Positions 52,283 to 62,777 of a stretch of 64,000 bases of DNA are shown piece by piece; the stretch's first letter is position 1, and every line of letters starts with the position of its first letter. The notes under the pieces are model-generated. The model was not told the origin of the DNA. It worked only from the letters and a program-made list of their open reading frames with translations, and searched no databases. Made by a program: the position numbers and the translations under genes. This DNA comes from Hyphomonas jannaschiana VP2 (GTDB lineage Bacteria; Pseudomonadota; Alphaproteobacteria; Caulobacterales; Hyphomonadaceae). The stretch covers positions 434,001 to 498,000 of the forward strand of contig NZ_ARYJ01000001.1 of assembly GCF_000685215.1 (NCBI RefSeq), read 5' to 3'.

Positions 52283-54994
52283 TTAGTCCTCGTGACGGGC
52301 TTCGGTTTTCAGACGATAGACAAGATCCAGCGCCTCTCTTGGCGTCAGCGAATCCGGATCGACCTCCTCGAGAAGTGCGATCAGCCGGTCCTCCGCGGCA
52401 GAGTGAACCGGAGCGTCCGCAGCGTCCTCCTCAACCGTCAACGGCGCCGAAGCAAACAGCGGCAAGGTCTCTGCCGAAGAGGGATCTGTTTCCAGCCGCT
52501 TCAGGATCTGCGCAGCGCGGGAGACGGCCTTCTTCGGCAGGCCGGCCAGACGCGCGACCTGAACTCCGTACGACTTGTCTGCCGGTCCCGGCTGAACCTC
52601 GTGCAGGAAGACGAGATCGTTCTTCCACTCACGCGCCCGCAAAGAGGCGTTGGCTGCCCCGGACAGATCATCGGCCAGCCCGGTCAGCTCGTGATAATGG
52701 GTTGCGAACAATGCACGGCAGCCATTGGTCGAGTGGAGATGTTCGACAGCAGCCCAGGCAATTGCCAGCCCGTCCCAGGTCGATGTCCCCCGGCCGACCT
52801 CATCGAGAATGACGAAGCTGCGGCGTGTCGCCTGCGTCAGGATCGCGGCGGTCTCCACCATTTCCACCATGAAAGTGGAGCGCCCGCGCGCGAGGTCATC
52901 CGAAGCGCCGACCCGGGAAAAGACACGGTCTGCAAGGCCCACACGGATGCTCCGCGCCGGCACAAAATACCCGGCCTGCGCCAGAATAACCGCCAGCGCC
53001 GACTGACGCAGATAAGTCGATTTACCCGCCATGTTCGGTCCGGTAACCAGCAGCAGGCGCGGCGCTTCCTTGATACCTGCATCCAGCTTCAGCGCATTCG
53101 CCGTAAATCCCTGACCGTCTTTCTTCAACGCCGCCTCGACCACCGGATGGCGCAGGCCTTCTGCTTCGAAGACAGGTTCTGCCTCGATCCGGGGGCGGAT
53201 GGCATCAACCTCCAGCGCCCAGGCCGCTGTCGCGGCAGCAACATCGAGACATGCGATAGCCTCGGCGCTCGCGGAGAGGCTCACGCTCGCAGCAGACACA
53301 CGCGCGGACAGATCTTCGAAGACAGCCAGTTCCCGTGCCTTGGCTTCTTCTTCGGCACGGGAAATCCGTCCGGCGAGCTCTGCGAGTTCGCTGGTCGAAA
53401 AGCGGACATTGCCGGCAAGCGTCTGCCGGTGAATGAAGGTTTCCGAAAAAGGCGGCGCCATAAGCGTGTCGCCATGCTTCGCCGGGACATCGACGAAATA
53501 GCCGAGCACATTATTGAATTTGACCTTGAGCGCGGAAATACCCGTGTCTGCAGCGTAACGCGCCTGCATCTCGGCGATGATCTTCCGGCTATCGTCCCGG
53601 AGACTGCGCACTTCATCCAGCGCCTTGTCCCAACCGGCGGCAACAAACCCGCCATCACGCGCCAGCGTCGGCGGGCTTTCCATGATCGCCCGCCTCATGT
53701 CGTCCTCAAGCACCTGAAGATCGGGTTGGCGTGACAGGTTCAGTTGTTCGCAGGCCGCCGCCAGATGTGCTGGGAGTTCTCCCGACTGGTTCAGCAGCCC
53801 CGCCGCATCGCTGGCCGCATGAAGGGCATTTGCAATGGCCAAAAGGTCGCGCGGACCGCCCCGGCCGAGATTGAGCCGCGTGCGGGCACGCTCCAGGTCC
53901 GGCGCCTGCCGCAGGCGCGCCCGGAGGTCTTCCAGCGCAGATGTGTCGTCCACAAACCATGCCGCCGCATCCAGCCGCGCTTCAATTTCCGATACGTCCA
54001 GCGAGGGGCGAGCAAGCCGCGCCGCCAGCAAACGGGCCCCGGGCGCCGTGACCGTGCGGTCGATTGTTCCCAGTAGCGATCCGTCGCGACCGCCATTCAT
54101 CGCCCGGTCAATCTCCAGACTAACGCGGGTTGCCGGATCGATGGCGAGATGTCCCGACGGATCCGGCCGGCGTGGCGGATCGAGGCGGATCTCGCTGCCC
54201 GCTTGGGTCAGCTTCACATAATCGAGCAGCAAACCAATGGCGGAGAGTTCGGTCCGGCTGAAATCTCCGAGCGCATCGATTGCGGCAAGACCGAACGCCT
54301 CTTTCAGAAGGGCTTCGCCGGTCTTGTGCGTCGCGGCCCGTGCCGGCCGCCAGGTAACAGGCGCAGTGGAGGCAGCTGTTGCCGAAATAATGGGTGCCTT
54401 ACCACTGTCCGCATCCGCCGCCAGCAATTCCGACAAGGGCCAGGCCAGCAACATGTCTGCCAGGGCGGCCGGGTCGACGCCTGCCACATCGAACTTTCCG
54501 GTTGAAACATCACAGACCGCAATGGCGCCTTCCGAGCCCCCTGCCCCAATGGCGATCGCTGCCAGCGCCTGTCCTTGCCGGGCAGGCAGCAAGGCTTCTT
54601 CCGTCAGCGTGCCGGGTGTCACGATCCGCACGATCTCGCGGTTCACGATTGCCTTTGAGCCGCGCTTCTTTGCTTCGGCCGGACTTTCGGTCTGCTCACA
54701 CACCGCCACCCGGCACCCCGCCTTGATCAGGCGGGCGAGATACCCTTCCGCCGCATGGTAGGGTACGCCGGCCATGGGAATCGGTTTGCCCTCATGTTCC
54801 CCACGCGACGTGAGTGTGATGTCGAGGATCTTTGCCGCCTCCACAGCGTCATCGAAGAACAGTTCATAGAAATCGCCCATGCGGAAGAACAACAACGCAT
54901 CGGGCTGTTGCTTCTTTATGGAAAGATATTGCGCCATGAACGGGGTCGGCGCGGAAGTCTTGCTCGCAGGGGAGGATGTTGCAGTGTCAGCCAT
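52283..54994 (-). CDS. mutS: DNA mismatch repair protein MutS
   Basis: A 903-aa mismatch sensor. The N-terminal domain has the wedge motif [14 protein letters not shown] (Phe-x-Glu mismatch reader). Connector, lever and clamp domains occupy about 140-600. The ABC-type ATPase has Walker [14 protein letters not shown] (about residues 655-667), the signature-like region [11 protein letters not shown], Walker [17 protein letters not shown], and the helix-turn-helix dimer region near 800. The C terminus ends in the mobile MutL-binding tail. No mutL is nearby. It diverges from the malic enzyme gene with 166 nt between starts. Confidence 0.97.
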   Translation of the reverse strand: MADTATSSPASKTSAPTPFMAQYLSIKKQQPDALLFFRMGDFYELFFDDAVEAAKILDITLTSRGEHEGKPIPMAGVPYHAAEGYLARLIKAGCRVAVCEQTESPAEAKKRGSKAIVNREIVRIVTPGTLTEEALLPARQGQALAAIAIGAGGSEGAIAVCDVSTGKFDVAGVDPAALADMLLAWPLSELLAADADSGKAPIISATAASTAPVTWRPARAATHKTGEALLKEAFGLAAIDALGDFSRTELSAIGLLLDYVKLTQAGSEIRLDPPRRPDPSGHLAIDPATRVSLEIDRAMNGGRDGSLLGTIDRTVTAPGARLLAARLARPSLDVSEIEARLDAAAWFVDDTSALEDLRARLRQAPDLERARTRLNLGRGGPRDLLAIANALHAASDAAGLLNQSGELPAHLAAACEQLNLSRQPDLQVLEDDMRRAIMESPPTLARDGGFVAAGWDKALDEVRSLRDDSRKIIAEMQARYAADTGISALKVKFNNVLGYFVDVPAKHGDTLMAPPFSETFIHRQTLAGNVRFSTSELAELAGRISRAEEEAKARELAVFEDLSARVSAASVSLSASAEAIACLDVAAATAAWALEVDAIRPRIEAEPVFEAEGLRHPVVEAALKKDGQGFTANALKLDAGIKEAPRLLLVTGPNMAGKSTYLRQSALAVILAQAGYFVPARSIRVGLADRVFSRVGASDDLARGRSTFMVEMVETAAILTQATRRSFVILDEVGRGTSTWDGLAIAWAAVEHLHSTNGCRALFATHYHELTGLADDLSGAANASLRAREWKNDLVFLHEVQPGPADKSYGVQVARLAGLPKKAVSRAAQILKRLETDPSSAETLPLFASAPLTVEEDAADAPVHSAAEDRLIALLEEVDPDSLTPREALDLVYRLKTEARHED

Positions 54995-55160
54995 GTCGCG
55001 CGGACGCTAGCCGTTTGCCAGGGGATTCGCAAAGCATCTGGCCAGCCATGCTGAAATGGCATGCTTTTCGGTCATTTAGACAGTTGGCAGCCCCTTCGGT
55101 GCGGCCTAGGGTCCGGCCCCAACGAGAACCGAAACAGACCCGCAGAACAGACCCCCAGTC

Positions 55161-57434
55161 ATGACGTCCAAGCGCCCCAGCTTCACCGATCAGGAAGCCC
55201 TTGATTTCCATTCCAAGCCGACCGCTGGCAAGATTTCCATGGCGCCGACCAAGCCCATGGGCACCCAGCGGGACCTCTCGCTGGCATACAGCCCAGGTGT
55301 GGCTGTTCCTGTGCTTGCCATCGCCGAGGACGAAGACAAGGCGTACGACTATACCTCCAAGGGCAACATGGTCGCCGTGATTTCCAACGGCACCGCCATT
55401 CTCGGCCTTGGTGACCTTGGCCCGATGGCTTCGAAACCAGTGATGGAAGGCAAGTCGGTCCTGTTCAAACGCTTTGCCGATATCGACAGCATCGATGTGG
55501 AAGTGAACACGAAGGATGCGGACGATTTCATCCGCACGGTTCGCAACATCGGCGACACCTGGGGCGGCATCAACCTGGAAGACATCGGTTCTCCGGACTG
55601 CTTCATCATCGAAAGCCGTCTCCGGGAAGAACTCGACATTCCGGTCTTCCATGACGACCAGCATGGTACGGCGATCATTGCAGCAGCAGGACTGATCAAT
55701 GCCTGCCACATCACCGGACGTGATCTGAAAGACGTGAAAGTCGCTGTCTCGGGTGCGGGGGCTGCTGGCCTCTCCTGTGCCGGCCTGATCCGTCATCTCG
55801 GCGTGAAAGCGGAAAACATCCTCATGTGCGACTCCACAGGCGTCGTCTATGAAGGCCGCACTGAACGGATGGACCAGTTCAAATCCGCCTTCGCTGTGAA
55901 GACCACCAAGCGCACCCTGACCGAAGCCATGGAAGGGGCCGACATTTTCCTCGGCTTGTCCGCCAAGGGCGCGGTGACGCAGGATATGGTCAAGGCGATG
56001 GCACCGAACCCGATCATCTTCGCCATGGCCAACCCGGACCCGGAAATTACGCCGGAAGAAATCAAGGCCGTGCGTGACGACGCCATTATCGCGACGGGCC
56101 GGTCGGACTATCCGAACCAGGTCAACAATGTGCTGGGCTTCCCTTACATCTTCCGCGGCGCTCTGGATGTCCGGGCGCGCAGCATCAATGAAGAGATGAA
56201 AGTCGCCGCAGCTTATGCGCTGGCAGAACTTGCGCGTGAGGATGTGCCGGACGAAGTCGCCGCAGCCTATCATGGCTCACGCCCCACGTTCGGACGAGAC
56301 TATATTATCCCGACTCCGTTCGATCCGCGTCTCATCTCGCATGTGCCACCCTTCGTGGCCCAGGCTGCCATGGACACGGGCGTTGCCCGTAAACCGATTG
56401 CAGATATGGACGCCTACCGCGCCCAGCTGAAGCGCCGGTCGGACCCCGCCGCCGCCTTCCTCGAAGGCGTGCAGGCGCGCTGCAAGGAAGTACAGCGCCG
56501 CATCGTCTTCGCCGAAGGGGAAGAACCCGCCGTCGTCCGTGCGGCCTACAGCTTCAAGAATCAGGGCCTCGGTCACCCGATCCTGATCGGGCGCGAAGCA
56601 CAGGTTGAGCAGACGATGGAGATGATGGGCGTTCCAGCCGGTTCGCTGGAGATCATCAACGCCCGCCTGTCTGACAACAATCCAGTCTATACGGACATGC
56701 TGTATGCCCGCGTCCAGCGTGAAGGCTATCTGAAGCGGGACGTCCAGCGCCTGGTCAACAATGATCGTAACGTCTTCGGTTCCTGCATGCTGAAGAATGG
56801 CGACGCAGATGGCATGGTCACCGGCGTGACCCGCAATTACGACGTTGCCCTGAAAGACGCCCAGATGGTTCTGGATCCGATCCCGGGCCAGGCCGTGATC
56901 GGCATGTCCATGGTGATCAACCGCGGCAAGACGGTCTTCATTGCCGATACCAGCGTCACCGAACTGCCTGGGGGACCGGAACTGGCGGACATCGCCATCG
57001 AGGCAGCCCGCGCAGTCCAGTCCGTCGGCTTCGTGCCGCGCGTGGCCTTCCTGTCCTATTCGACCTTCGGCAACCCGATGGGCGAACGCGGAGAAAAGGT
57101 TCGCGAAGCGGTCGCCATTCTCGACAAGATGGACGGCATCGACTTCGAATATGAAGGCGACATGTCAGCGGACGTGGCCCTCAATCCGAACCACTGGATG
57201 CTGTACCCCTTCTCGCGCCTCAGCGGCCCGGCAAACGTGCTGGTGATGCCAGCCATCCACGCCGCATCGATCTCGACGAAGCTGCTGGAATCGATGAGCC
57301 GGGCGACAGTGATCGGCCCAATGCTGCTCGGCCTCGAAAAGCCGGTGCAGATCGCCTCTCTGGGCGCGACGGTCGGTGACATCGTGAACCTTGCGACCAT
57401 CGCGGCCTATGACGTGGATGGTGTTCACGGCTGA
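55161..57434 (+). CDS. maeB: NADP-dependent malic enzyme with phosphotransacetylase-like domain
   Basis: A 757-residue fusion. The first 430 residues are malic enzyme: SLAYSPGVAVPVLAI, GLGDLGPMASKPVMEGK, VFHDDQHGTAII and VSGAGAAGLSCAGLI (dinucleotide site). The C-terminal about 320 residues resemble phosphotransacetylase (FAEGEEPAVVRAAYSFKNQGLGHPILIGR) but such fusions lack transacetylase activity and regulate the enzyme, responding to acetyl-CoA. It converts malate to pyruvate with reduction of NADP. It is followed by an aldehyde dehydrogenase gene after 105 nt. Confidence 0.95.
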   Translation: MTSKRPSFTDQEALDFHSKPTAGKISMAPTKPMGTQRDLSLAYSPGVAVPVLAIAEDEDKAYDYTSKGNMVAVISNGTAILGLGDLGPMASKPVMEGKSVLFKRFADIDSIDVEVNTKDADDFIRTVRNIGDTWGGINLEDIGSPDCFIIESRLREELDIPVFHDDQHGTAIIAAAGLINACHITGRDLKDVKVAVSGAGAAGLSCAGLIRHLGVKAENILMCDSTGVVYEGRTERMDQFKSAFAVKTTKRTLTEAMEGADIFLGLSAKGAVTQDMVKAMAPNPIIFAMANPDPEITPEEIKAVRDDAIIATGRSDYPNQVNNVLGFPYIFRGALDVRARSINEEMKVAAAYALAELAREDVPDEVAAAYHGSRPTFGRDYIIPTPFDPRLISHVPPFVAQAAMDTGVARKPIADMDAYRAQLKRRSDPAAAFLEGVQARCKEVQRRIVFAEGEEPAVVRAAYSFKNQGLGHPILIGREAQVEQTMEMMGVPAGSLEIINARLSDNNPVYTDMLYARVQREGYLKRDVQRLVNNDRNVFGSCMLKNGDADGMVTGVTRNYDVALKDAQMVLDPIPGQAVIGMSMVINRGKTVFIADTSVTELPGGPELADIAIEAARAVQSVGFVPRVAFLSYSTFGNPMGERGEKVREAVAILDKMDGIDFEYEGDMSADVALNPNHWMLYPFSRLSGPANVLVMPAIHAASISTKLLESMSRATVIGPMLLGLEKPVQIASLGATVGDIVNLATIAAYDVDGVHG

Positions 57435-57539
57435 TCGCCGGTTACGATGTTGACATATCGTCGGGTAAGGACTCGCGGCTGACGAGCCCTGCCCCTATAC
57501 TTATTGTAGTCAGACAATCTGCAGGGAGGCCCGAGCGGC

Positions 57540-58970
57540 ATGAAAGAGTACCTGAAATTCTACATCAACGGTGAATGGGTCGATCCCGTAACGCCGAAGA
57601 CGCTTGAAGTCGAAAACCCGGCAACCGAAGAAAACTTCGCGGTTATTTCGCTTGGCTCGCAAGCCGACGTCGACAAAGCTGTTGCGGCCGCCAAGGCCGC
57701 TTTCCCCGCCTTTTCGAAAACGACCGTCGAATACCGCGCCGAACTGCTTGAAAAGATCGCTGCAGGTATCCAGGCCCGTCTGCCGGAACTGGCCGAAGCT
57801 GTTTCGACGGAAATGGGCGCACCGATGTGGCTGGCCAATGCTGCTCAGGTGCCGGCCGGTATGGGCCACTTCGCCACGACCGCTGCCATCCTGCGGAACT
57901 ACAAATGGCAAGAAGTGAAGGGCACGACCCTGCTTCGCAAGGAACCGATCGGTGTCTGCGGTTTCATCACGCCGTGGAACTGGCCGATCAACCAGATCGC
58001 CTGCAAAGTGGCTCCGGCCATCGCAGCGGGCTGCACCATGGTGCTGAAGCCGTCCGAGATTGCTCCGATCGACGCCATGATCCTGGCTGAGATTATCCAC
58101 GAGGCCGGCGTGCCGAAAGGTGTCTTCAACCTCGTCAATGGCGACGGCCCCGGCGTCGGCGCAACACTTTCCGCTCATCCCGACGTCGACATGATGTCCT
58201 TCACCGGCTCTACCCGGGCTGGCGTGCTGGTGGCTCAGGCTGCCGCGCCAACCGTGAAGCGCGTGGCGCAGGAACTGGGCGGCAAAAGCCCGAACATTGT
58301 CCTGCCGGGCGCTGACCTCAAGAAAGCCGTTGCAGGCGGCGTCATCCAGATGATGACCAATTCGGGCCAGTCCTGTAACGCCCCGTCCCGCATGTTCGTC
58401 CAGAAGGACCAGCAGGATGAAGCGATCGCGATCGCCAAGGCAACGGCAGAGTCCGTAAAGGTCATGATGCCGGCTGAAGCCGAGCCGGGTGCCATCGGCC
58501 CGATCTCGAACGGGAACCAGTACCAGAAGGTGCAGGACCTCATTCAGAAAGGCATCGAAGAAGGCGCCACGCTCGTCGCCGGCGGCCCGGGTCGTCCGGA
58601 AGGCTTCAACAAAGGCTACTTCGCCCGCCCTACCGTGTTCGCGAATGTCACCAATGACATGACCATCGCACGCGAGGAGATTTTCGGTCCAGTGCTCGTC
58701 ATGATCCCCTACGAGGACGTGGACGATGCCGTGGAGATGGCGAACGACACGGTCTACGGCCTCGCTGGTTATGTGCAGGGCCCCGAGGAAGAAGCCAATG
58801 CGGTCGCCAACCGCATCCGCGCAGGCCAGATCCAGGTGAATGGCGCCCGGCCTGACTTCACCGCACCGTTCGGTGGCTATGGACAGTCCGGCAACGGACG
58901 GGAATGGGGCGAAGAAGGCTTTGAGGAATTCCTCGAAGTGAAAGCCGTGATTGGTTACAAAGCCGCCTGA
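57540..58970 (+). CDS. Aldehyde dehydrogenase family protein
   Basis: A 476-aa NAD(P)-dependent enzyme oxidising aldehydes to acids. Conserved features are FITPWNWPINQIACKVAPAI, KPSEIAPIDAMILAEI (cofactor Lys), FTGSTRAGVLVAQ, general base Glu in QELGGKSPN, catalytic Cys in NSGQSCNAPSR and a late IFGPVLVMIPYEDVDDAV. It is well conserved in length. The TATACT and TTGACA sequences upstream may be promoter elements. An intrinsic terminator follows. Its substrate is unknown. Confidence 0.93.
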   Translation: MKEYLKFYINGEWVDPVTPKTLEVENPATEENFAVISLGSQADVDKAVAAAKAAFPAFSKTTVEYRAELLEKIAAGIQARLPELAEAVSTEMGAPMWLANAAQVPAGMGHFATTAAILRNYKWQEVKGTTLLRKEPIGVCGFITPWNWPINQIACKVAPAIAAGCTMVLKPSEIAPIDAMILAEIIHEAGVPKGVFNLVNGDGPGVGATLSAHPDVDMMSFTGSTRAGVLVAQAAAPTVKRVAQELGGKSPNIVLPGADLKKAVAGGVIQMMTNSGQSCNAPSRMFVQKDQQDEAIAIAKATAESVKVMMPAEAEPGAIGPISNGNQYQKVQDLIQKGIEEGATLVAGGPGRPEGFNKGYFARPTVFANVTNDMTIAREEIFGPVLVMIPYEDVDDAVEMANDTVYGLAGYVQGPEEEANAVANRIRAGQIQVNGARPDFTAPFGGYGQSGNGREWGEEGFEEFLEVKAVIGYKAA

Positions 58971-58994
58971 TCCGGCCGGAAAATCAGACTATAG

Positions 58995-59022
58995 AAGGGC
59001 GGCTCTCGAGCCGCCCTTTTTC
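58995..59022 (+). terminator. Intrinsic terminator after the aldehyde dehydrogenase
   Basis: AAGGGCGGCTC (58995-59005) pairs with GAGCCGCCCTT (59008-59018) and runs into TTTTT. It also lies beyond the stop of the convergent sugar dehydrogenase-like gene. Confidence 0.9.
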
Positions 59023-59035
59023 TTTGTTCAGATAC

Positions 59036-60577
59036 TCATGGCACGCTGACGAACCTGAAGATGTCGCCAGTGCTGAAAGACACGATGTAGAGGTTTCCAT
59101 TGGAATCCTCTCCGAAACTGGAAACGTTGGAAAGACTGCCCTGATCAGGCGATAGCTGATCGTTCAGGCGCATGCTGGCCATTACATCAACCGTCGTCCC
59201 ATTCACCAAGTCCGCTTCAGGCACCGACCAGACATTGCTGTTCACGAAGTCTGCGAACACATAGTGGTCGCGGATGGCATCCACATTCCCCCGGTAGACA
59301 TATCCACCGGTGATCGAGTTGCCCTGATCGGCCCCGCTCCCATGGAAGTACTGCAACACAGGATCCCGGAAGGACGCGTCATCAGGCCCTTCAAAGATCT
59401 GTGTCCCTTCAAGATTGTCCCAGCCAAAATTGACACCGCCTTCGCTGGTTCCAAGCCGGTTCACTTCTTCGACGGCATTTTGTCCCACATCAGCGATGAA
59501 CAACTCACCCGTGACAGAATCGAAACTGCATCGGAAAGGATTGCGCAATCCAAGAGCATAAATCTCCGGCAAGCCTCCGGCACCACCGGGAAAGGCATTG
59601 CCTGCCGGAATCGCATAGTCTCGTCCGGGATCGGCCGGAAAGTCATCTGACGTCACGTCGATCCTCAGCATTTTGCCAAGCAGATAGTTCGGGTCCTGCG
59701 CCCGCTCCAGCGGATCACCGCCACCACCTCCGTCCCCCATGGCAATATAGAGCAGGCCGTCGGGACCGAAATCCAGCCAGCCCCCATTGTGGTTCGCCTG
59801 TTCCTGGGGGATCGTAAGAATAACGTCCTCAGTAGATGGGTCCACCTGTTCGGACGATCCGGAAAACATCCGGTAACGTCGTATCTCGGTATCACCCGCC
59901 GGGTTCGTGACGTTTACAAATAGCGTCCGGTCTGTGGAGAAATCCGGTGAGAAAGCCATCCCCAGGAGACCGCGTTCCCCGTTCGTGGAAATGGACCCGG
60001 AGACGTCCAGAAAATCGACACTCCCGATTGCTCCATTCTGCGGATTGAGCAGTCTCGCCCGTCCTGCCTTTTGCAGGACGACGAGCTGATCGCTGTCCGG
60101 CAGGCCCGTCACGAAGAGCGGGGCCGAAAAACCGGAACCAACTCTCTCAAGGGACACCTGCTCAAGAATGTCTGTTACGGTTACGGCAAGACTGAGCGTG
60201 GCGGTGAGACCTCCAGGGTCCCGGGCCTCGAGGGTGAGGTCGTAGATATTGTCCGCATTTCCATCATTCGGCGCTTCGAAGTTGGGGGGTGACGCAAATG
60301 CGATGGTCCGCGCTGTAAGGTCGATGGTGAAAGCGTCCTCATCCCCGCCCGGGACCACTCTCAGAGTGAGGGAGTCTCCATCGGGATCGGCAACACTGAC
60401 TGTGTAAAAAGCGCCCGCGGTGTTTTCTTCAACATCAACGCTGGCGGATCCGGAAAAGGCTGGTGGCTGATTGGGCGGTGGCGGGGACGTACCGCCACTG
60501 CCGCCTCCTCCACAGGCAACAACGGCCAGTAAGCATGTACCACTTAACCAGTGCGGGACCTTGGACAATCGTTCCAT
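59036..60577 (-). CDS. PQQ-dependent sugar dehydrogenase-like lipoprotein with cadherin-type domain
   Basis: A 513-aa protein. The signal peptide ends in lipobox VVAC, followed by a Gly/Ser/Pro linker. Residues about 40-140 are a cadherin-like beta domain (VEENTAGAFYTVSVADPDGD). The remaining part is the GSDH beta-propeller: ERGLLGMAFSPDF, NHNGGWLDFGPDGLLYIAMG, ALGLRNPFRCSFD and GWDNLEG, as in soluble glucose/sorbosone dehydrogenases. It probably works in the periplasm or on the outer surface, with PQQ as cofactor in true members. No PQQ genes are nearby, so cofactor use is an assumption. Confidence 0.85.
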   Translation of the reverse strand: MERLSKVPHWLSGTCLLAVVACGGGGSGGTSPPPPNQPPAFSGSASVDVEENTAGAFYTVSVADPDGDSLTLRVVPGGDEDAFTIDLTARTIAFASPPNFEAPNDGNADNIYDLTLEARDPGGLTATLSLAVTVTDILEQVSLERVGSGFSAPLFVTGLPDSDQLVVLQKAGRARLLNPQNGAIGSVDFLDVSGSISTNGERGLLGMAFSPDFSTDRTLFVNVTNPAGDTEIRRYRMFSGSSEQVDPSTEDVILTIPQEQANHNGGWLDFGPDGLLYIAMGDGGGGGDPLERAQDPNYLLGKMLRIDVTSDDFPADPGRDYAIPAGNAFPGGAGGLPEIYALGLRNPFRCSFDSVTGELFIADVGQNAVEEVNRLGTSEGGVNFGWDNLEGTQIFEGPDDASFRDPVLQYFHGSGADQGNSITGGYVYRGNVDAIRDHYVFADFVNSNVWSVPEADLVNGTTVDVMASMRLNDQLSPDQGSLSNVSSFGEDSNGNLYIVSFSTGDIFRFVSVP

Positions 60578-60768
60578 AAGATTCCTCCCGTTCCCGCCCT
60601 TACTCTATACATTATCGTATACGGGTGACTGCTGCTGACCAGATCGGATACGAAAAGTAACAATATCGTCATCCGGCTGGCGGCCCTTCGGCGCATGGTT
60701 CAACTGGTGTTCATCCAACCTCCCCGATATTATCTTCAGGAATTCCTGTATGCCGGAGGTCATCCACG

Positions 60769-61350
60769 ATGCGGAAACTTGTTCTCCCCGTTGCCATTGC
60801 AGCCCTTGCCCTGCTCGGTGCCTGCGCGACCGCAACGCCGTATCAGGCGGCCATGGACGCCTCCAGCCGCGGCTATTCCGAACAGCAGATAGAAAACAAC
60901 CGGTTCCGCGTTCAGTTTGCCGGCAACAGCCTGACAGACCGCAAGACAGTTGAGACCTATCTGCTTTACCGCGCAGCAGAGCTGACGAAGCTGAACGGGT
61001 ATGATCACTTCCGCGTCGTTCACCGCGATACGGATGCGAAGAGCCGGATGGTCCCGATTGGCGGAGGCCCCTACTCGCCGTTCTATGATCATTTCTATCT
61101 CGATTATTACTATTACGGACCACGGTCGGCCTATTACCGGACCAGGCCCTATGCCTATGATCCGTTCTGGCCGCGCTGGGGATATTACGATCCCTATTGG
61201 GGCGGTGCGGAATACCGGGAATCGACCCGCTACATCGCTTCGGCTGAGATCCTGATGGGCAAAGGTCCGAAACCCGATGACGCTGCCTATTTCGATGCGG
61301 ATCAGGTCATCATGAACCTCTCCGGCAGCATTGTACGGCCTGAGCCCTGA
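60769..61350 (+). CDS. CC0125/CC1285-family lipoprotein
   Basis: A 193-aa lipoprotein (lipobox LGAC) of a family described from Caulobacter. YQAAMDASSRGYSEQQIENNRFRVQFAGNS near the N terminus and NGYDHFRVVHRD are typical. Then comes a Tyr/Gly/Pro-rich low-complexity stretch (about residues 105-150) before SAEILMGKGPKPDDAAYFDADQVI. The family role is unknown; it is likely tethered at the periplasmic face of the outer membrane. It lies alone, with divergent promoter space shared with the sugar dehydrogenase gene. Confidence 0.85.
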   Translation: MRKLVLPVAIAALALLGACATATPYQAAMDASSRGYSEQQIENNRFRVQFAGNSLTDRKTVETYLLYRAAELTKLNGYDHFRVVHRDTDAKSRMVPIGGGPYSPFYDHFYLDYYYYGPRSAYYRTRPYAYDPFWPRWGYYDPYWGGAEYRESTRYIASAEILMGKGPKPDDAAYFDADQVIMNLSGSIVRPEP

Positions 61351-61508
61351 TCTCAGTCGCACGTCCGGATTGGACAGGCTTTTCAGTTCGTCGGAAGCGC
61401 CGGATCCCGGCGCAGCGCAATTCTTGCTGACAGTTTTCTGCCCGCAGCTCTGGTAATGCCAGCCTGACGGGTCCAGATAGCCTTTCCAGAAACCTGCCCG
61501 CTCGAAAG

Positions 61509-62777
61509 GTGCCCACGGTGCCCGATACCGAAACCAAAGCACCCGAACCGGAGACGCAGTCCGAACCTTCCGTACCGGGGCGTTCGGAAATGGTGGTGAT
61601 GGTGGCTGGACTCATGGCGCTGAACGCGCTGGCCATCGACATCATGCTGCCTGCGCTGAACCAGATTGCGCACGATGTCGGCCTGACAGCCGAAGGCGTG
61701 GAAAGCGACAACCGGCAGCAACTGATCATTTTCGCCTATATCCTGGGGTTTGGCGCGCCGCAGCTCCTGTGGGGCCCGATCACGGACCGGTTCGGGCGGC
61801 GCGGCCCGCTCTTTGTCAGCCTGACCGGCTACATATTGATGGCTGGCCTGTGTGTCACACTGCGGGAGTTCCACGCCCTGCTGGCTGCCCGGTTTATACA
61901 GGGTGTGTTTTCGTCCGGCGCACGGCTGGTTGCTGTGTCCGTCGTCCGCGATCTCTTTGCCGGACGCCAGATGGCGCGCTTCATGTCACTGGTCATGACC
62001 ATTTTCATGATCATTCCGATCGTCGCCCCGGGCGTCGGCCAGATCATTCTTCTCGTGGCCCCCTGGGAATGGATCTTCGGCGCACTGGTTGTGTTCGGTA
62101 TCCTTATGCTCGGCTGGACGTGGCTGCGCCTGCCTGAAACATTGCCGGCAGACCAGCGCCGCCCGCTCAATCTGGGCAATGCGCTGGGGGCGTATGCTCA
62201 AGTTGTCCGGACGCCCATTACGTTCGGCTATATGTGCGCATCCGGCATCGTCTTCGGCGCCTTGTTCTCTTTTATCGCAAGTTCAGAGCAGGTTTTCCGC
62301 GAAGTGTTTGGCCGGGGTGAGGACTTCGTTCTCTGGTTCTCCGGGATCGCCGGCATGCTGGCCGTAGCCAATTTCACCAATTCGCGGCTGGTTGAGAAAA
62401 TCGGCATGCGCCGGATCAGCCATGCGGCCTTGCTTCTGTTTACCGGTCTGTCAGCGCTCTCGGCGCTCATCACCTTTTCCTTTGGCGAGAGCCTGCTCTG
62501 GTTCTACCCGCTGTTCATTCTGACGTTCGCCTGTTTCGGCCTGCTCGGCTCGAACTTCTCGGCGCTGGCCATGGAGCCACTTGGGTCCATCGCGGGCACT
62601 GCATCAGCCGCTTATGGCTTTGCCACGACGACCGTCTCCAGCCTGATCGGCATGCTGATCGGCAGCCAGTATAACGGCTCCACCATTCCCCTGATGATCG
62701 GCTTCGTGTGCCTGGGCGCTTCGTCTCTCGTGATCATCCTGATCACCGAAAAGGGAAAGCTTTTCAGCTCACGTTGA
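61509..62777 (+). CDS. MFS transporter, Bcr/CflA-type
   Basis: A 422-aa permease with 12 predicted helices following a 25-residue Pro/Glu-rich N-terminal tail. The DHA1 motif is [19 protein letters not shown] between TM2 and TM3, and the N-terminal [12 protein letters not shown] segment with the later [23 protein letters not shown] match Bcr/CflA-type drug/metabolite exporters. It begins with GTG at 61509 or 61518. The end overlaps the opposing rimK-like gene by 14 nt. Substrate unknown. Confidence 0.88.
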   Translation: MPTVPDTETKAPEPETQSEPSVPGRSEMVVMVAGLMALNALAIDIMLPALNQIAHDVGLTAEGVESDNRQQLIIFAYILGFGAPQLLWGPITDRFGRRGPLFVSLTGYILMAGLCVTLREFHALLAARFIQGVFSSGARLVAVSVVRDLFAGRQMARFMSLVMTIFMIIPIVAPGVGQIILLVAPWEWIFGALVVFGILMLGWTWLRLPETLPADQRRPLNLGNALGAYAQVVRTPITFGYMCASGIVFGALFSFIASSEQVFREVFGRGEDFVLWFSGIAGMLAVANFTNSRLVEKIGMRRISHAALLLFTGLSALSALITFSFGESLLWFYPLFILTFACFGLLGSNFSALAMEPLGSIAGTASAAYGFATTTVSSLIGMLIGSQYNGSTIPLMIGFVCLGASSLVIILITEKGKLFSSR